In this document: piece after piece, positions 34,754 through 46,800 of the stretch | How the letters are laid out: each line of letters begins with the position of its first letter | Position numbering within the stretch: the stretch's first letter is position 1 | Assembly (NCBI GenBank): GCA_013368325.1 | Contig: JAACJK010000222.1 | Location: 620,001 to 684,000 of the forward strand | Reading direction: 5' to 3' | DNA from: Ephemerocybe angulata | Lineage: Eukaryota; Basidiomycota; Agaricomycetes; Agaricales; Psathyrellaceae | DNA: 64,000 bases | Program-made: the position numbers and the translations under genes | Notes under the pieces: model-generated | Told to the model about the DNA's origin: nothing | Databases searched by the model: none | The model's input: only the letters and a program-made list of their open reading frames with translations

Positions 34754-37372
34754 ATGTCCATCTTCGCTGGCATCCTCCGCTCGCTTGCAATTGTCGCAGT
34801 TACTTGGGTGGGATGGCGCCTCCTCAGAAGTCTCATTGTCAAGAACCCCCTCGCCAAGGTTCGTGGACCCCCTTCGGACAACTGGATGACGGGTCAGTCT
34901 CTCTGCGGTCTCTGTCGTGGGCAATTTCTGATACCAATCGCACACCTCTTCTCAGGTAGCTTCCTCAGCATGGTGAACCCAGACGCATGGGCCTACCACG
35001 ATAGGGTCGCCAAACAATGTCAGTGCCGCCAGTACCATATGCACTCTCGAATCCCAATGGCTAATTCCTTTCCTTAGATGGCAAGGTCTTCGCGTTTGGT
35101 GGGCTGATGGGGGTAAGCAAACAAGAATAGCTAGAGAATAGCAGTGCTTGCCGGGCGTCTATGGACAACGAGTGAGTAAGCTAACCCCATTCATAGGGAA
35201 AGGTGTTGTACACCTATGACCCAAAGGCCTTGCACCAAGTAACGATCAAGGTAAGTGGTCAACCTGGTCTTCGATTCATTTGCCATTTGGGGTCGCTAAC
35301 TCGTGAGACGATGTGTCTAGGATCTTAACTCGTATGAGGAGACGGACGACTTTCGGAGGTGTGTAAATTAAACACTTCTCCTCTCTATGCCGTGGCTCTG
35401 AACATTACATACAGAACGGCGTACTTAACACTGGGGATGGGACTGTTCTCTTCTATGGGTGGGCATCAGTTCTCCGTGCTCGATTATCGACGATATTTTG
35501 AGCTAACTGGTGCCCAGGCGACCACCACCGCAAGCAAAGGAAAATGCTCAACCCTGTGTTTTCAATCGCCTATTTACGAGAGATGAGTACGTATTTAATT
35601 TTCCGAAGTCCAGAATCACATCTGAAAACGGCGAACAGCTCCCGTCTTCTATGAAGTCGGACATAGGGTACGTTGAGCTTTGTGACAGCTGCACATCGAT
35701 ATCCAGCTCATGGAGGGGCACGTAGCTACGGAAGAGTATGCTGAAACAAGTCTCCAGAGGTCATACAGAGGTGAGTATACCCAACTAAACATCGCGGGGA
35801 GTATTCTAAATGTATGTGATTAGGTGGACGTGCTCGGATGGATGACTCGCACCGCGTTGGAGCTCATCGGCCAAAGTGGCTTCGCGTACTCGTTTGACTC
35901 TCTTGAGATAGACGCCGCCCAACACCCCTTTGGCGCATCGTTGAAAAACCTCCTGTAAGCACCCTTCTCACTCCAGGTATATACTATCATCGACCGACTG
36001 ACTATATGTTGCAGCCCAACCATGAACGATCAACTACTTACTGCAGTCCGAATCCTTCTGGTCCCATACGTCTACGGTATTGCCACCCCCTGGTTCAAGC
36101 GCAAGGTCGTCGATGCGCTGCCTTGGAAAGCGTTACGTCAGGTTAGGGACATGGTCGATGTCATGGAGAAAACGTCCTTGGAGATCTTAGATGCAGCCAA
36201 GAAGTCGTTGAAGTTAGGAGATGGATATTCGGACAGGAAGGACATCATCAGCTTACTGCGTACGCACTCGCCTCCTCCCCTTAACTGGCTTTTCATTGAC
36301 TTGATTAAAGTTAAGGCCAACATGGAAGCTGATGAAGGAGACAAACTACCTGATAATGAACTCCTTGCCCAGGTTTCGTATGTTAAATTCCAGCTGTCGC
36401 ATATCGTACCCCAGTCCGCTGACAGCCGCAAATTTCCAGTACCCTCACCTTTGCAGCGATGGACACCACTTCAAACGGTTTGTGTAGGATCATGTCTCTT
36501 CTCGCCGAGCATCCCGAAGTCCAAGCGAAGCTGCGTGCTGAGATTGTCGACGCATTCTCCCAAAACGACGGCAATGATCTGGACTACGAAACCTTGACAT
36601 TCCTGCCATATCTGGACGCCGTATGCAGAGAAAGCCTGAGGCTGTAAGCAATGTTCTCAAGTCCTGTGCATACCGTGTGGCTCGCTAAAAATCTCTACAG
36701 TCATCCTCCCGTTCCCTTCGCAATCAGAGAGTACGCCGTCCCACAATCCCCCGTACATGATTTGGCTGTGACTGAACAACCTCCCCAGGGCCATGCAAGA
36801 CACATCTATTCCTCTCTCGAAGCCAATCACGACCACCGACGGACAAACGACACAAGAAATATTCGTCCCGAAGGGCACAAGCATCTTTATATCCATCACC
36901 CAATGCAATCGTGACACAGACGTCTGGGGTCCTGACGCAGAGGAGTGGAAGCCGGAGCGTTGGCTGTCCCCTCTCCCAGAGTCCGTTACAGAGGCAAAGG
37001 TTCCTGGAGTGTATTCAAACCTGTGAGCAGCCACGCTGTCCGCTCCCCAGCTTCTTGATTCTGAGTGTGGGCGCCATCTCTCTAGGATGACCTTCCTCGG
37101 TGGTGGACGCAGCTGTATCGGCTTCAAATTCGCGCAGCTCGAGATCAGTACGTCGACTGCCATGCTCGTCAATTTTCAATTCGTTGATGAGCCACCTCCG
37201 TTCTGAAGAGGTTGTCTTGAGTCTTGTCCTCCAAACTTTCAAGCTTTCTCCGTCAGACAGCAAGATTATCTGGCAATACAATGCGGTCGCTCAGCCAACA
37301 ACCGAAGATGCTGAGCTTACAGCCGGAGGAACGAGAAAACTCAGGCTTCCGCTAAAGCTCAGTGTGCTCTAA
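34754..37372 (+). CDS. Cytochrome P450 monooxygenase (copy A)
   Basis: Seventeen in-phase exons give 550 residues: 34754-34892, 34956-35018, 35078-35112, 35197-35250, 35321-35358, 35415-35458, 35518-35586, 35639-35667, 35726-35770, 35824-35954, 36015-36259, 36311-36377, 36440-36643, 36701-36730, 36789-37022, 37086-37147 and 37209-37372. An N-terminal membrane anchor (LRSLAIVAVTWVGWRLL) is followed by the C-helix motif HRKQRKMLNPVF. The I-helix is LTFAAMDTTSN (no Gly at the usual AGxDTT position). Then come ExxR in CRESLRLHPPVP, EEWKPERWLSP, and the heme loop FLGGGRSCIGFKFAQ with the Cys ligand. It is an ER monooxygenase of the fungal class II type. The substrate is unknown, and I do not assign a CYP family. 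It is closely related to copies B and C in this window, with the MFS gene directly downstream. Confidence 0.9.
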
Positions 37373-37650
37373 TCTTGATAGCCATCTCCTGCCAGGTGTT
37401 TCTGTTGTAATATACCAAGTGTGAACTGATCAATAGACCTTATTGCCTGCTATTTGGGCCCTGCAACTATGGTGGAATTTGCACGAGAAAGCGGTGAGCG
37501 GGAGCGATGTTGCTGGTCATAATAGGAATGCTGTGGTGCGCTGTTCTCCGGATCCGCGGGTAGAACTTCAGAAGGCCGTTAGGCTTCTACTTAATTAACC
37601 TCCTTTTCGCAAAGAGCTCTTTTACGTGCAAGTCCAACGGAGCATGCCGA

Positions 37651-37659
37651 GTATATATG
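37651..37659 (+). promoter_or_regulatory. TATA box of the MFS transporter gene
   Basis: GTATATATG lies about 120-130 bases before the ATG at 37780, and no other TATA-like word stands between. Confidence 0.4.
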
Positions 37660-37779
37660 TGGACAGCATATTGACTGCCATCCCCTAGACCCTGCATTCC
37701 GAGCCCTTCTCACCTGAATTCACAGCATTCTTACGCCCCATTGCCTTTACTCGATTTCTACACTGACCGCTATAAACCT

Positions 37780-39831
37780 ATGGAGACCTCGCGTCTGGCC
37801 ACCTCAGAGGATGACATGGAAATGACTGGTGCCAACGGTACAAGGGGCCCCGCCGTTGAAGTAGAGGAGGTTAGCGATGGTGGCCTTCGAGCGTGGTTGA
37901 CTGTTGCAGGAGTGTGAGTCATGGTATTCCACGGCCAATGGACTCGGCCTGAATCATAAACTTATAGGATGCTTGTGCAAATGGCTGGATTCGGGTGAGT
38001 GAGCATTTAGGCAGGGAAACCTTTCGTACTTAAATGGGCCACGGCGTGCAGCTATTGCTCGTCGTATGGGGTCTTCCAAGGTAAGCAACTCTCGAGTTCC
38101 TAGTAATTGCAGCTGACCTTTCCTGCTTGAAGATTACTACACCAGGGTATATATAACAAATGCGTCTCCCTCCGCCATCTCGTAACGTCTCCTTCCACCC
38201 ACACACGCAGGGCTGTACTCACTCTCTGGATGCCAGATGGGTTGGAAGTCTCAGCGCGTTCCTGCTGAATGCAGCTGGCTTGATAACTGGACCCCTATAT
38301 GACCGAGGGTACTTGTGAGTACTCCATTATTGTGTTAACAGACTCGATGCCGGTTCAGGGCTGAAAGGACGAATCAGTTCCATAATGTTCTACTCCGGTT
38401 ACTTCTTGAGTGTTCTGTGCCTCTACTTGCTGTCTCTTGCCAAGCCCAACCATCTGTACCAGGTCAGACAACCACTCCTCTTCATGACTCTCGCACATCT
38501 TGAATTCTCTTACAGGTCTTTCTATCTCAAGGCCTCGGATTTGGAATTGCAGGAGGCTTGATAAATCTCCCTACATTCGCAATCCTCTCCCAGCACTTCA
38601 AGCATAGGCAAGCCCAAGCCATGATAATAGCCGGCTCTGGCACCTCCATCGGAGCACTGGTATACCCCTTAATACTCAATTACGCCTTCACTGAGAAAGT
38701 GACCAGCTTCCCACGTGCGGCGAGACTGAGCGCGTCGTTCACTCTGATGCTTCTCTCGGCTGGCATCCTCCTAATCCGAGAAAAAAAGACACCCAGGAAC
38801 GCGTCAACTACCTCGAGAGGCCGACCAAGAATACTGGAGACGTTCATTGCGTCGATGAAAGACGTTCCATTCCTCTGTTTCTCAATGTCGTGAGTGCTCC
38901 ATAATATATTCATGTAGTTGCTTATAACAATTACACGTCGCAGGCTCATGATGTTCACAGCTGGCATATATTACCCGGCCTTCTACCTCCAACTCGATGC
39001 AGTAAAACATCGAGTTGACGAGGGATTCATCTCCTACCTTGTGAGCTCCAGCCGTGACTCGGACGGCTGTCGACCATACAGACATTTTCTAATTTCTTTC
39101 TATCTAATAGTACACGATCATGAACTCGATGTGCATAATTGGCGGACTCCTTCCCCTGCTCTTTGTCAAGTCAATCGGGGTGGAGAAGATGATAGCCGGA
39201 TCTGCGATGGCAACTGCAGCGTCAGTCTTTGCCATGCTGGGATTGAAGGATCTTGCTGGTACAGCTGCAATTACAGTTGTATTTGGGTTTTTCATTGGGG
39301 CCTGTGAGTGGGATCCAACATATCCGAGTCTCCTTTCTGATCATCCGATGGACCTGTAGTTTTCACTTTGCTATGCCCTGCAACGGTCTTGCTGACTAGA
39401 GATCCAAGGGAGCTAGGGTGAGTGAGTCGTCAAAAGCTCGAAGTCACGAACTGATGCATCTCAAAACGGCTCGCCGGCTACGCAGTGCAAGGCTAGGATT
39501 CATGTTCACGTTTTGCGGTGCGCAAAATCAAATACCTTCCCTGTTGTTCCATTCTCATGCCCCTGTCCTTACAGCTATCGGCTCGCTCGTTGGTCCACCC
39601 ATTCAGGGTGCCCTACTCTCCGAGAACTTTGTCTGGTGGAAGCCGGCAGTTTTCAGTGGGGTATGTGCCTCTTCAATCATATTGCTTGATAAAACTCAAC
39701 TTCATCTGATGACGGTCAAGGTCGTTTCGTCACTCGGAGCACTCGGCTTCGCCATGGTCCCTGTTCTCACTCGCCGATCTCAACAGCCGCAGAACGTCAA
39801 CCCTGAGTCAACCGTGAGCGAGACAAAGTGA
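37780..39831 (+). CDS. MFS transporter, monocarboxylate (MCH/MCT) type
   Basis: The first exon gives an acidic cytosolic N-terminus ending DGGLRAWLTVAG, the usual entry to helix 1 of fungal monocarboxylate-type carriers. Very short exons follow (MLVQMAGFG, then YCSSYGVFQDYYT), then WVGSLSAFLLNAAGLITGPLYDRG, which carries the helix 2-3 loop. Later stretches are FLSQGLGFGIAGGLINLPTF, HFKHRQAQAMIIAGSGTSIG and LVGPPIQGALL. The protein ends with a polar tail, STVSETK. The MCT/MCH family includes putative riboflavin and monocarboxylate porters of the plasma membrane, and the substrate here is unknown. Multiple small introns are visible and no frame break was found, though I did not fix every border. 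It sits between two P450 genes, so co-function in metabolite export or uptake is plausible. Confidence 0.8.
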
Positions 39832-40047
39832 AAAAAGCGTACTATAGAAGAAGATTTACCCACAGAAAGGCTCCGTAGGACTGTATCACACGAATTCACT
39901 CAGAAATGATCCATGCATATTTAGACGCTCAGTAAGCGCCCATCTACAGATCGCGTCAGTATTAAGCCGGTATATAGTTCACAACGACTTTAGAGGCATG
40001 ATATCGACAAGATATGCGTCCATAAGATACACAGGGTGTATTATTCC

Positions 40048-42652
40048 CTACTTCGAGTGGACCAGGCTCACTCTCAACGGCAACTGCAGCTTCTTCTCGC
40101 CCGTGGGCAGAACTTCGGCATCTTCCGTAGTCGGCTGAATGATCGCGTTCGATTGCCAAACGACCTTCTTGTCGGTCGGAGCGAACTTGAAGTTCTGAAG
40201 GAGAAGACTCAAGACAATCTCTAACAGGAAAAACGGAATGTGAGAAGGCGGAAGTACGCCAGGAAACAGGGCTGAGACGACGTACTCATCTCAAGCTGCG
40301 AGAATTTGAAGCCAATGCAAGCGCGGCCACCACCGAGGAAGGTCATCCTATGGGTATGTTTCGTCAATCCAGCGGCACAAACGAGGGTTCGGAGAACTTA
40401 CAAGTGAGAGTATACTCCGGGAACCTTGGCTTCGGCAATAGCATCCGGAAGAGGACTCAACCACCTCTCAGGTTTCCATTCAGCAGCATCCGGACCCCAT
40501 ATCTTCGGGTCCCGGTTGCACGACAGGATCGAAACAACAACTTCGGTATCTTTCGGAATGAATATCTCGCTGATCTCCTTCCCTTCTTTCGAAAGGATGG
40601 GCTCCGACAGGGGGAGCATGATATCCTTGCGGGCGCTAGTAAGTAGAGAAAGCGCGAGCGCCCATCAGTCAAGGCTAGTCTTGGTGCCACCCGAAAAATT
40701 AGTGGCTACTTACTGCCTTCCAAGGGTCGGGACGGGTGGGTACCTATTAAAAGGGTACATTAAGCAAGGGTAAAAGGAATGCAATAAGTAACTCACACTC
40801 TAAGAGTCTCCCTGCAGACGGCATCCAGCCACGGCAGAGCCGTTACCGTCTCGTAGTCCAGCTGTTCGCCGTGCTCCTCATACGCGTTGGTGACTTCTTC
40901 TCGGACCTTGTTTTGAATATCCGGATTTTGGCTCAAGAGATCGAAAATGCGTGCAAGGGCGTTTGACGTCGTGTCCATGGCCGCAAATGTTAAGGTCCTA
41001 CACCACCGGGTCAGTCTACCGTACCAAGGTATCCGATTGAGTCCACTTACGAAATTTGGGCGAGCAACTCGCTGTCTGGCAGCCTATCTTCCTCCGACGC
41101 ATTCATGTTCGCCTTGACTAAAAACCCAGGGACATTCACGGTCAGCACCCCATTCATGAAAATCGGAAAAGATACCATACTCAATATGCTCATGATGTCT
41201 TTCCCTCCACCAATCCTCTCCGAGGGGTCCTCGCCTCTAGCCAAGGAAAGCTTGGTAGCCTCAAAGATATCCACTGAAGTATTATGCATGACATCAATCA
41301 TATCCCTAACCTCGTGAACCGCTTTCCAGGGCACAGTGTCGACGACCCAACGACGGAAGCGGGGCGTGCCGATTTTGAAGAACCATCGGGGAGCGGTGAA
41401 TCGCGTCATGATAAGAGACGGTTTGTTAATACCGCGGCTACAACCATCCAACGAGTAAATCACGATACAGAACAGGGTGTGGGCGAAATATCTTACAAGA
41501 GGTTCTTGACGCTGATGCCGAACTGGTGCTGGACACCGTCGGGTTCCAGACTGTCGAAGGAGTATCCGAAGCCGCTTTGCCCGATGAGTTCGAGGGCTGT
41601 GCGCGTCATCCATTGCAGCATATCAATCTGGTGGTGCACATACGGCATTAGCGGTATCTTCACCAGAATGAATTGTGGAGTATGTACCTCTGTACTTCCG
41701 TTCGCAACTTGCTTCGCTAAGGACCGTCGTAGCTAAAGAACAATCTGTCAGCCGAAGTCTGCTGCTGCTGTTGTCCGATGTGCCTACCTTGTGTGTCACG
41801 TTGTAGAATGTGGGCGCTGGAGAGCGTACATTAGCTTGGTTGGAGGAGAAAGTGGGAAGTATAGAAATAAAACACACTCATTTCCCTCATATGTGCGATG
41901 GAGAAGACAGGGTTAAGGAGCTTCCTCTGCTTGCGGTGGTGGTCGTCTATTGCACACGCTTGAATAACTTCATCCGGGTTCCAAGGAGTCTCGGAAACTA
42001 ACCCAACGTCGACAGAAGTCCGAGCCCAAACATCCAGTTATTGGACCTGTGTAAAGGTTAGCTACCTCATAGAACGATTTGAACGGCTCAGGACAGACCT
42101 AATAAAGTCCGGAGGCTCTTCCCAAACATTCTGGTCCTGCAACGAGAAGAAGGCTTCAGAAAAAGTGTTATTCAGACCAGAAGGAGGGAAGCAGCAACCT
42201 TGACGATGATGTGGTGGAGAGCCTTCGGGTCGAATATGTAGAGCCTGGGTACCTGTGCGTAGTTTTAGCATTGGCTCGCGTGCGGTATCTCGGAGACCTA
42301 CACTGAAGATACCCGCAATACGAGAAACCCGGCCGTCTGTATGTCGTAAGCCAAACCGTTTTAAGTACTCGCGATATCATAGAAGTTGTATCACGCACAT
42401 TTTTTGGCTGTCTCGACGTTGAAATCCCAGCCTTTGTCCTTGTCGAAGATATCAAGCATGTTACCTAGCGAAGACAAGAAGATTAGACGACGAACCCTCT
42501 GGACTAACAACCAACTCACCAGCGATCCAAGACCTAGACTTGGGTCCGTCAATATGAGCGAACGGATCCCTCGCAAAAGCAAGTCTAAGGAGCCGCCATC
42601 CAATCCAAGTCCCAAGGAATACGGCGAAAAGCTGCAAGACGGGGGAAATCAT
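40048..42652 (-). CDS. Cytochrome P450 monooxygenase (copy B)
   Basis: The minus-strand gene starts MISPVLQLFAVFLGTWIGW (membrane anchor) and contains PRLYIFDPKALHHIIVK and a C-helix region like copy A. Later stretches are IGGGKDIMSI, LTFAAMDTTSNALARIFDL (I helix), VCRETLRV (ExxR), AEWKPERWLSPLPDAI, MTFLGGGRACIGFKFSQLEM (heme loop with Cys) and a final exon ending LRVSLVHSK. Exon order and phases parallel copies A and C, and the expected length is about 550 residues. No stop or frameshift was noticed, but not every one of the roughly 16 introns was fixed. It converges on the MFS gene. Close sequence relation to A and C indicates tandem duplication. Confidence 0.85.
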
Positions 42653-43393
42653 GGTAGCCTGTGCTTCTGTGGAAAAGAAGCTGGCTCATAATATATAGTG
42701 ACCTTGCAAAGATATTAATGGCTACCACTGATTTGCGCAGTTCCAGAGATACGTATCATAGGTGCGTGTTTCCCCGGCACCACTCGCATCGTTCCTTCTG
42801 CCTTTCTGTGAGGTGTGGGAACCCATTTGCGCTTCTTTTCGTCACGGAAATCAGTCAGTAACACCACAATAAGCGCCGTTAAACCCTCGCACACAGCACG
42901 GAATCTACGGATAAACGGAAAGACTAGAGTCTTACACCGTCTATCCGAAAGCAGTGGTGCATGTAGCCGAAAGCTCATCGGAATAGCAGCTGCGTGTCCA
43001 AGGTTTGTTCTAGAGGAAAGGAGGATTGAACTTGGGGATATCCGGGCTCTCCTTGAGTGTCAAATAATCCCTCAGGGCTGCGATGAGCACCAGCTGCGGT
43101 CTGCCAAGATTAGCCACCGGGGTTGCTCGCGCCTGCCAGGAGGATAACAGAACTTCGAGGCGGAACTCGTCTGTTGCCGGCGTGCCGTGACCAAAGCAGA
43201 TAATGGATACCAACTTCCTGTAGCGACCACTCATCCAACACTTCATGGGCGCAGAGAGGTGATGGCGTTGCCTGCGTCCTCTGTCACTAATTCACTTGAC
43301 GGGCTTTAGGTTCAGGTCAACGTTTGCGCGTTTGCGCGGGTACGATGCTGGTTAGGAGAGAGAGGCATTAGCAAATATTGTTATGCTAAACAG

Positions 43394-43485
43394 GACGGTG
43401 TCACGTCGACGGCGGACGCCGAAGAATTGGACTGTTTGGCCTTGCTTGGAACGGGGGTTATTGGCATTGAGCGCGTCGCGCTCAC
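43394..43485 (+). repeat. Dispersed repeat copy 1 (matches 50578-50668)
   Basis: About 90 bases starting GACGGTGTCACGTCGACGGC and ending in the GAGCGCGTCGCGCTCAC palindrome are about 90-95 percent identical to the segment in the divergent promoter/5' leader at 50.6 kb. Same orientation on the plus strand. Confidence 0.8.
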
Positions 43486-43707
43486 GCCGCTTGGAAATCG
43501 CTTAACACACTTTATGCATGTCCGGAGATTCAATAAGAAGAGGGAAAAAATTGGTCCAAACATCAGTGTTGAGAAGGTAGAAGTGTTTCACCGAGACGAG
43601 CGCATGCAGGCGCGTCGCACTGTAGGTATCGTCCACCCTAGTTGAGCCTAGGGTGCAACTAAGTAAACCCTCTCACGCTTTTGCGACGAGACTATCGCGC
43701 ACCCCCC

Positions 43708-43772
43708 TTCGCATCTTGGCTTGAGTGTCCGACCAAACAGGAGGTCTTCCAGAAGGCCGCACTCGTATGCAT
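43708..43772 (+). repeat. Dispersed repeat copy 1 (matches 58708-58772)
   Basis: Contains GCATCTTGGCTTGAGTGTCC and then CGACCAAACAGG, followed by a diverged 'aggtcttccagaaggccg'. The same order is seen at 58.7 kb. Function unknown. Confidence 0.7.
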
Positions 43773-43824
43773 GCATAGAAACGCTGGCTACTAGTACCAC
43801 CATACATAACGAGCAACGCCATAA

Positions 43825-46800
43825 TTAAATTCCCACTCGTCTACGAGGCGTCTGGGTGACTCGAGAGCCTGCTCCAATCCCAGTATGTCGCGGTGTGCCG
43901 GGAACGATAATACTCGAAGCCCCTTGGGTCTCGGCTTGCTTAGCTTGCTTCGCTGTCCTGAAATCAAAGTCAGTACAGATCGACTTCGGGAGTTGCGACG
44001 CCGCTTACTCTTCCCGTTGACGAACAATCTCCTTCTCAATGTCCTTCTGCTTGTTGAACTCTCTCGACATTTGCTGCGAATCTCCACGTCCATCAAAGTT
44101 CTTCTCCTTGACAGAGTAGAAGACGGGTCCAAGTTCAGCTAAAAAGATGGTCAATACCTTTTGGGATGGACAGGTCAAGTTCCAGACGTACCGAGCCAGT
44201 AAGGGTCTATCGCAGTTACTTGTGTCATGTATTCCTTCGACGTCAAGATGAGCTCGTGGTAGACGACATAGGACGGTGTATCTATCAACCTATCAGTATC
44301 GGACCACCAGATAATTTATGAAGCAACTCACATCCCAAGCCATAAAGCGCGCTGGTTGGGTGAAGGTGGGTCGGCAAGCCAGAACGAATGTTCACAAACT
44401 CCCCAATACCCTTCACCCTCGCAGCCTGGTGGAAGTATCCCGCTGTGATGGCTTTCCTGCACAGTCATTAGCCTCATTCAAGGCCCAAAACGTGTAACCG
44501 TCACACACCTCAGCACGTCGAAATCGGTTCCCGCCGAAATGATAGGCATTTTCTGGAACTTCATGATATCCTCCAGCTGAGCCCGCACTTCTCTTCCCTT
44601 GCGGAGGAGCTTGGGATGCAAGAAGTGGCGCATGGCCCACTCGTCACGGAATCTACGAAAAGAAATCAGCGGGGGAGGAAGCAGAAGTCATTTTCCTTGG
44701 ACTTACCCATGGCTCTTCCATTGGTTGAATACGTTCAAAAGGGTGAGATGGTCACTCTCCGGAACGTTGAACTTCTCGCGAGCAGCATTAGCCTCTTCCA
44801 TCCGCTCCTTCGGCCGGTAGAACACACTGGGAACCGAGAGCATTGACACGATTGTAAGCATCTCTGCTGAACATTTGTATTCGACTGAAGCGATCAGCAT
44901 CTTCGCCATCGAGGGCTCCATAGGGAATTCGGACATCTTCCGACCAACCGGTGTCAGGTCGCCGTTGTTATCAAGGGCACCCAACACCCAAAGCTGGTAC
45001 ATGGAGTTCAGGATGTTGGCCTAGATGTCCACGGTCATCTCAATCCAAACATGGCAAGGAGAGAAGCAGTGCTTACCTGCGGCGGTGGATCCATGAAATC
45101 GAATTCCAACAGATTCTTGACCCCAAGCGACTTGAGAAGCAGAACTGTATTCGCCAAGTTCGTGCGTTGGATTTCAGGTATGGTGTTCTCGAACAATTCG
45201 TTTCGGAAGGCCATCTCCGTGTATAAACGATAGCAGTATCTGTGACAAATGTGAGCCAGGGTCGCAAAAGAAGTGGTATATGAGACACGAACCCACTGCC
45301 AGTTCTTCCAGCACGACCGGTACGCTGACGAGCATTGGCCTGGCTGATAGGAGTGATCTGCAGGGCGTCCATTCCGACCTTAGGATTGTACACCTTGAGC
45401 TTAGAGTACCCCGCATCAATGACGTAGAGAATACCCTCGACTAGGAGATGGAATCAGTGTCTGGTTTACTTTCGACGGAGCAGAAGAATGCCTCACCAGT
45501 AAAGGATGTCTCCGCGATGTTGGTTGCTACGATAACCTTCCGCCTCCCGTCAGGCGTAACGTCGAAGATGTTGGCCTGAAGGTCGGCAGGCATTTGTGAA
45601 TAGATGGGCAACACCGCCAATGGGGCTGGATCGTCGAGCTGTTCCAGTCGTTCTACAGATTAAATTTTAGAGGGGTTCGTCGACGACGGCAACAACTGGA
45701 CTCACCTTGCACGACTTGACATGTAACCTCAATATCCTCTTGACCTGTCATAAAGACGAGAATATCGCCAGCCGGAAGGGAGAGGTGGATTCGGAGGACC
45801 TCTTTAACCGCAGAGTCGACGTAATCTTCGCAAGGCGACTTCGAGTGGAAGATCTCGACGGGGAAGGTACGCCCTGGAATGGTGTATGTCGGAGCATTCC
45901 TGTAGAAGCTTGAAAACTATGGGAAACAGTCAGTTGTGAGCCCACCTCAACATGCTAGAATCTTACCTTCTCAGCGTTCATCGTTGCAGAGGTGACAATC
46001 AGCTTAAGGCCTCTCCTTCTGGAAAGAACTGGGAATTTGGTCAGCCTTTGCACAAATACTAAAAAACGGATAACACACTTTTCCGAAGCAAACCCATGAG
46101 CACGTCAGTGCTGGGTGAACGTTCGTGAGCCTCGTCAAGGATGATGACGCTGTAACGGTCGAGATCTCCCTCATTCAGGTATTCTCGCAGCAGAACACCA
46201 TCCGTCATGTCTAGGCAAAATGTGAGTACGTGGAAACCATTATACCCCAGTAAAAACTCACATTTGATCTTGGTGTCAGGGGTGGTCCAGTCTTCAAAAC
46301 GAATGGCGTACCCGACGGTTCCACTGAGTTTGCACTAAGAAAAGGCATCTGGTTCGTAAGCGTTTCGAACATCGGCGGTTTAAACACACCTCCATCTCCT
46401 CGCTGACCCGCTTTGCGACGGACATGGCAGCAACACTACGGGGTTGAGTGCAACCAACAAGTCCATGCTGGCAGTATCCATCGTCGTACAAGAACTGTGA
46501 AAGCTGTGTTGTCTTTCCGGATCCCGTCTCTCCAACGACGATGATAACTGTCGAATGTTTAGTACAGGTTCAAACGAGAAAGAGATAATCGACACACACC
46601 CTGATTCTCACGGATGACCTTCATAAGCTCCTCCCGACACGCAAACACAGGCAAGTGCTCTCTCTGTTCCTTTAAAGTACGATTCTTCGAAAACGAGCTG
46701 ACACCAGAATTACTCTTCATATGTGTCGCGAACTTCGAGTCGCCATTATAATTGGGCTCCTCGCCTTTATTCTTCGCTTCCTTGGCCTTCCGTTCGGCTT

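Larger units (their letters stand above)
42653..43824. other. Intergenic region rich in dispersed repeat fragments
   Basis: A TATATA word at 42692-42697 may serve copy B. The plus strand around 43394-43485 repeats a segment found at 50578-50668, and 43708-43772 repeats one at 58708-58772. A minus-strand open frame at 43010-43246 (with text LLSSWQARATPVANLGRPQL) has no recognised family and may be another gene scrap. No intact gene is supported. Confidence 0.5.
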
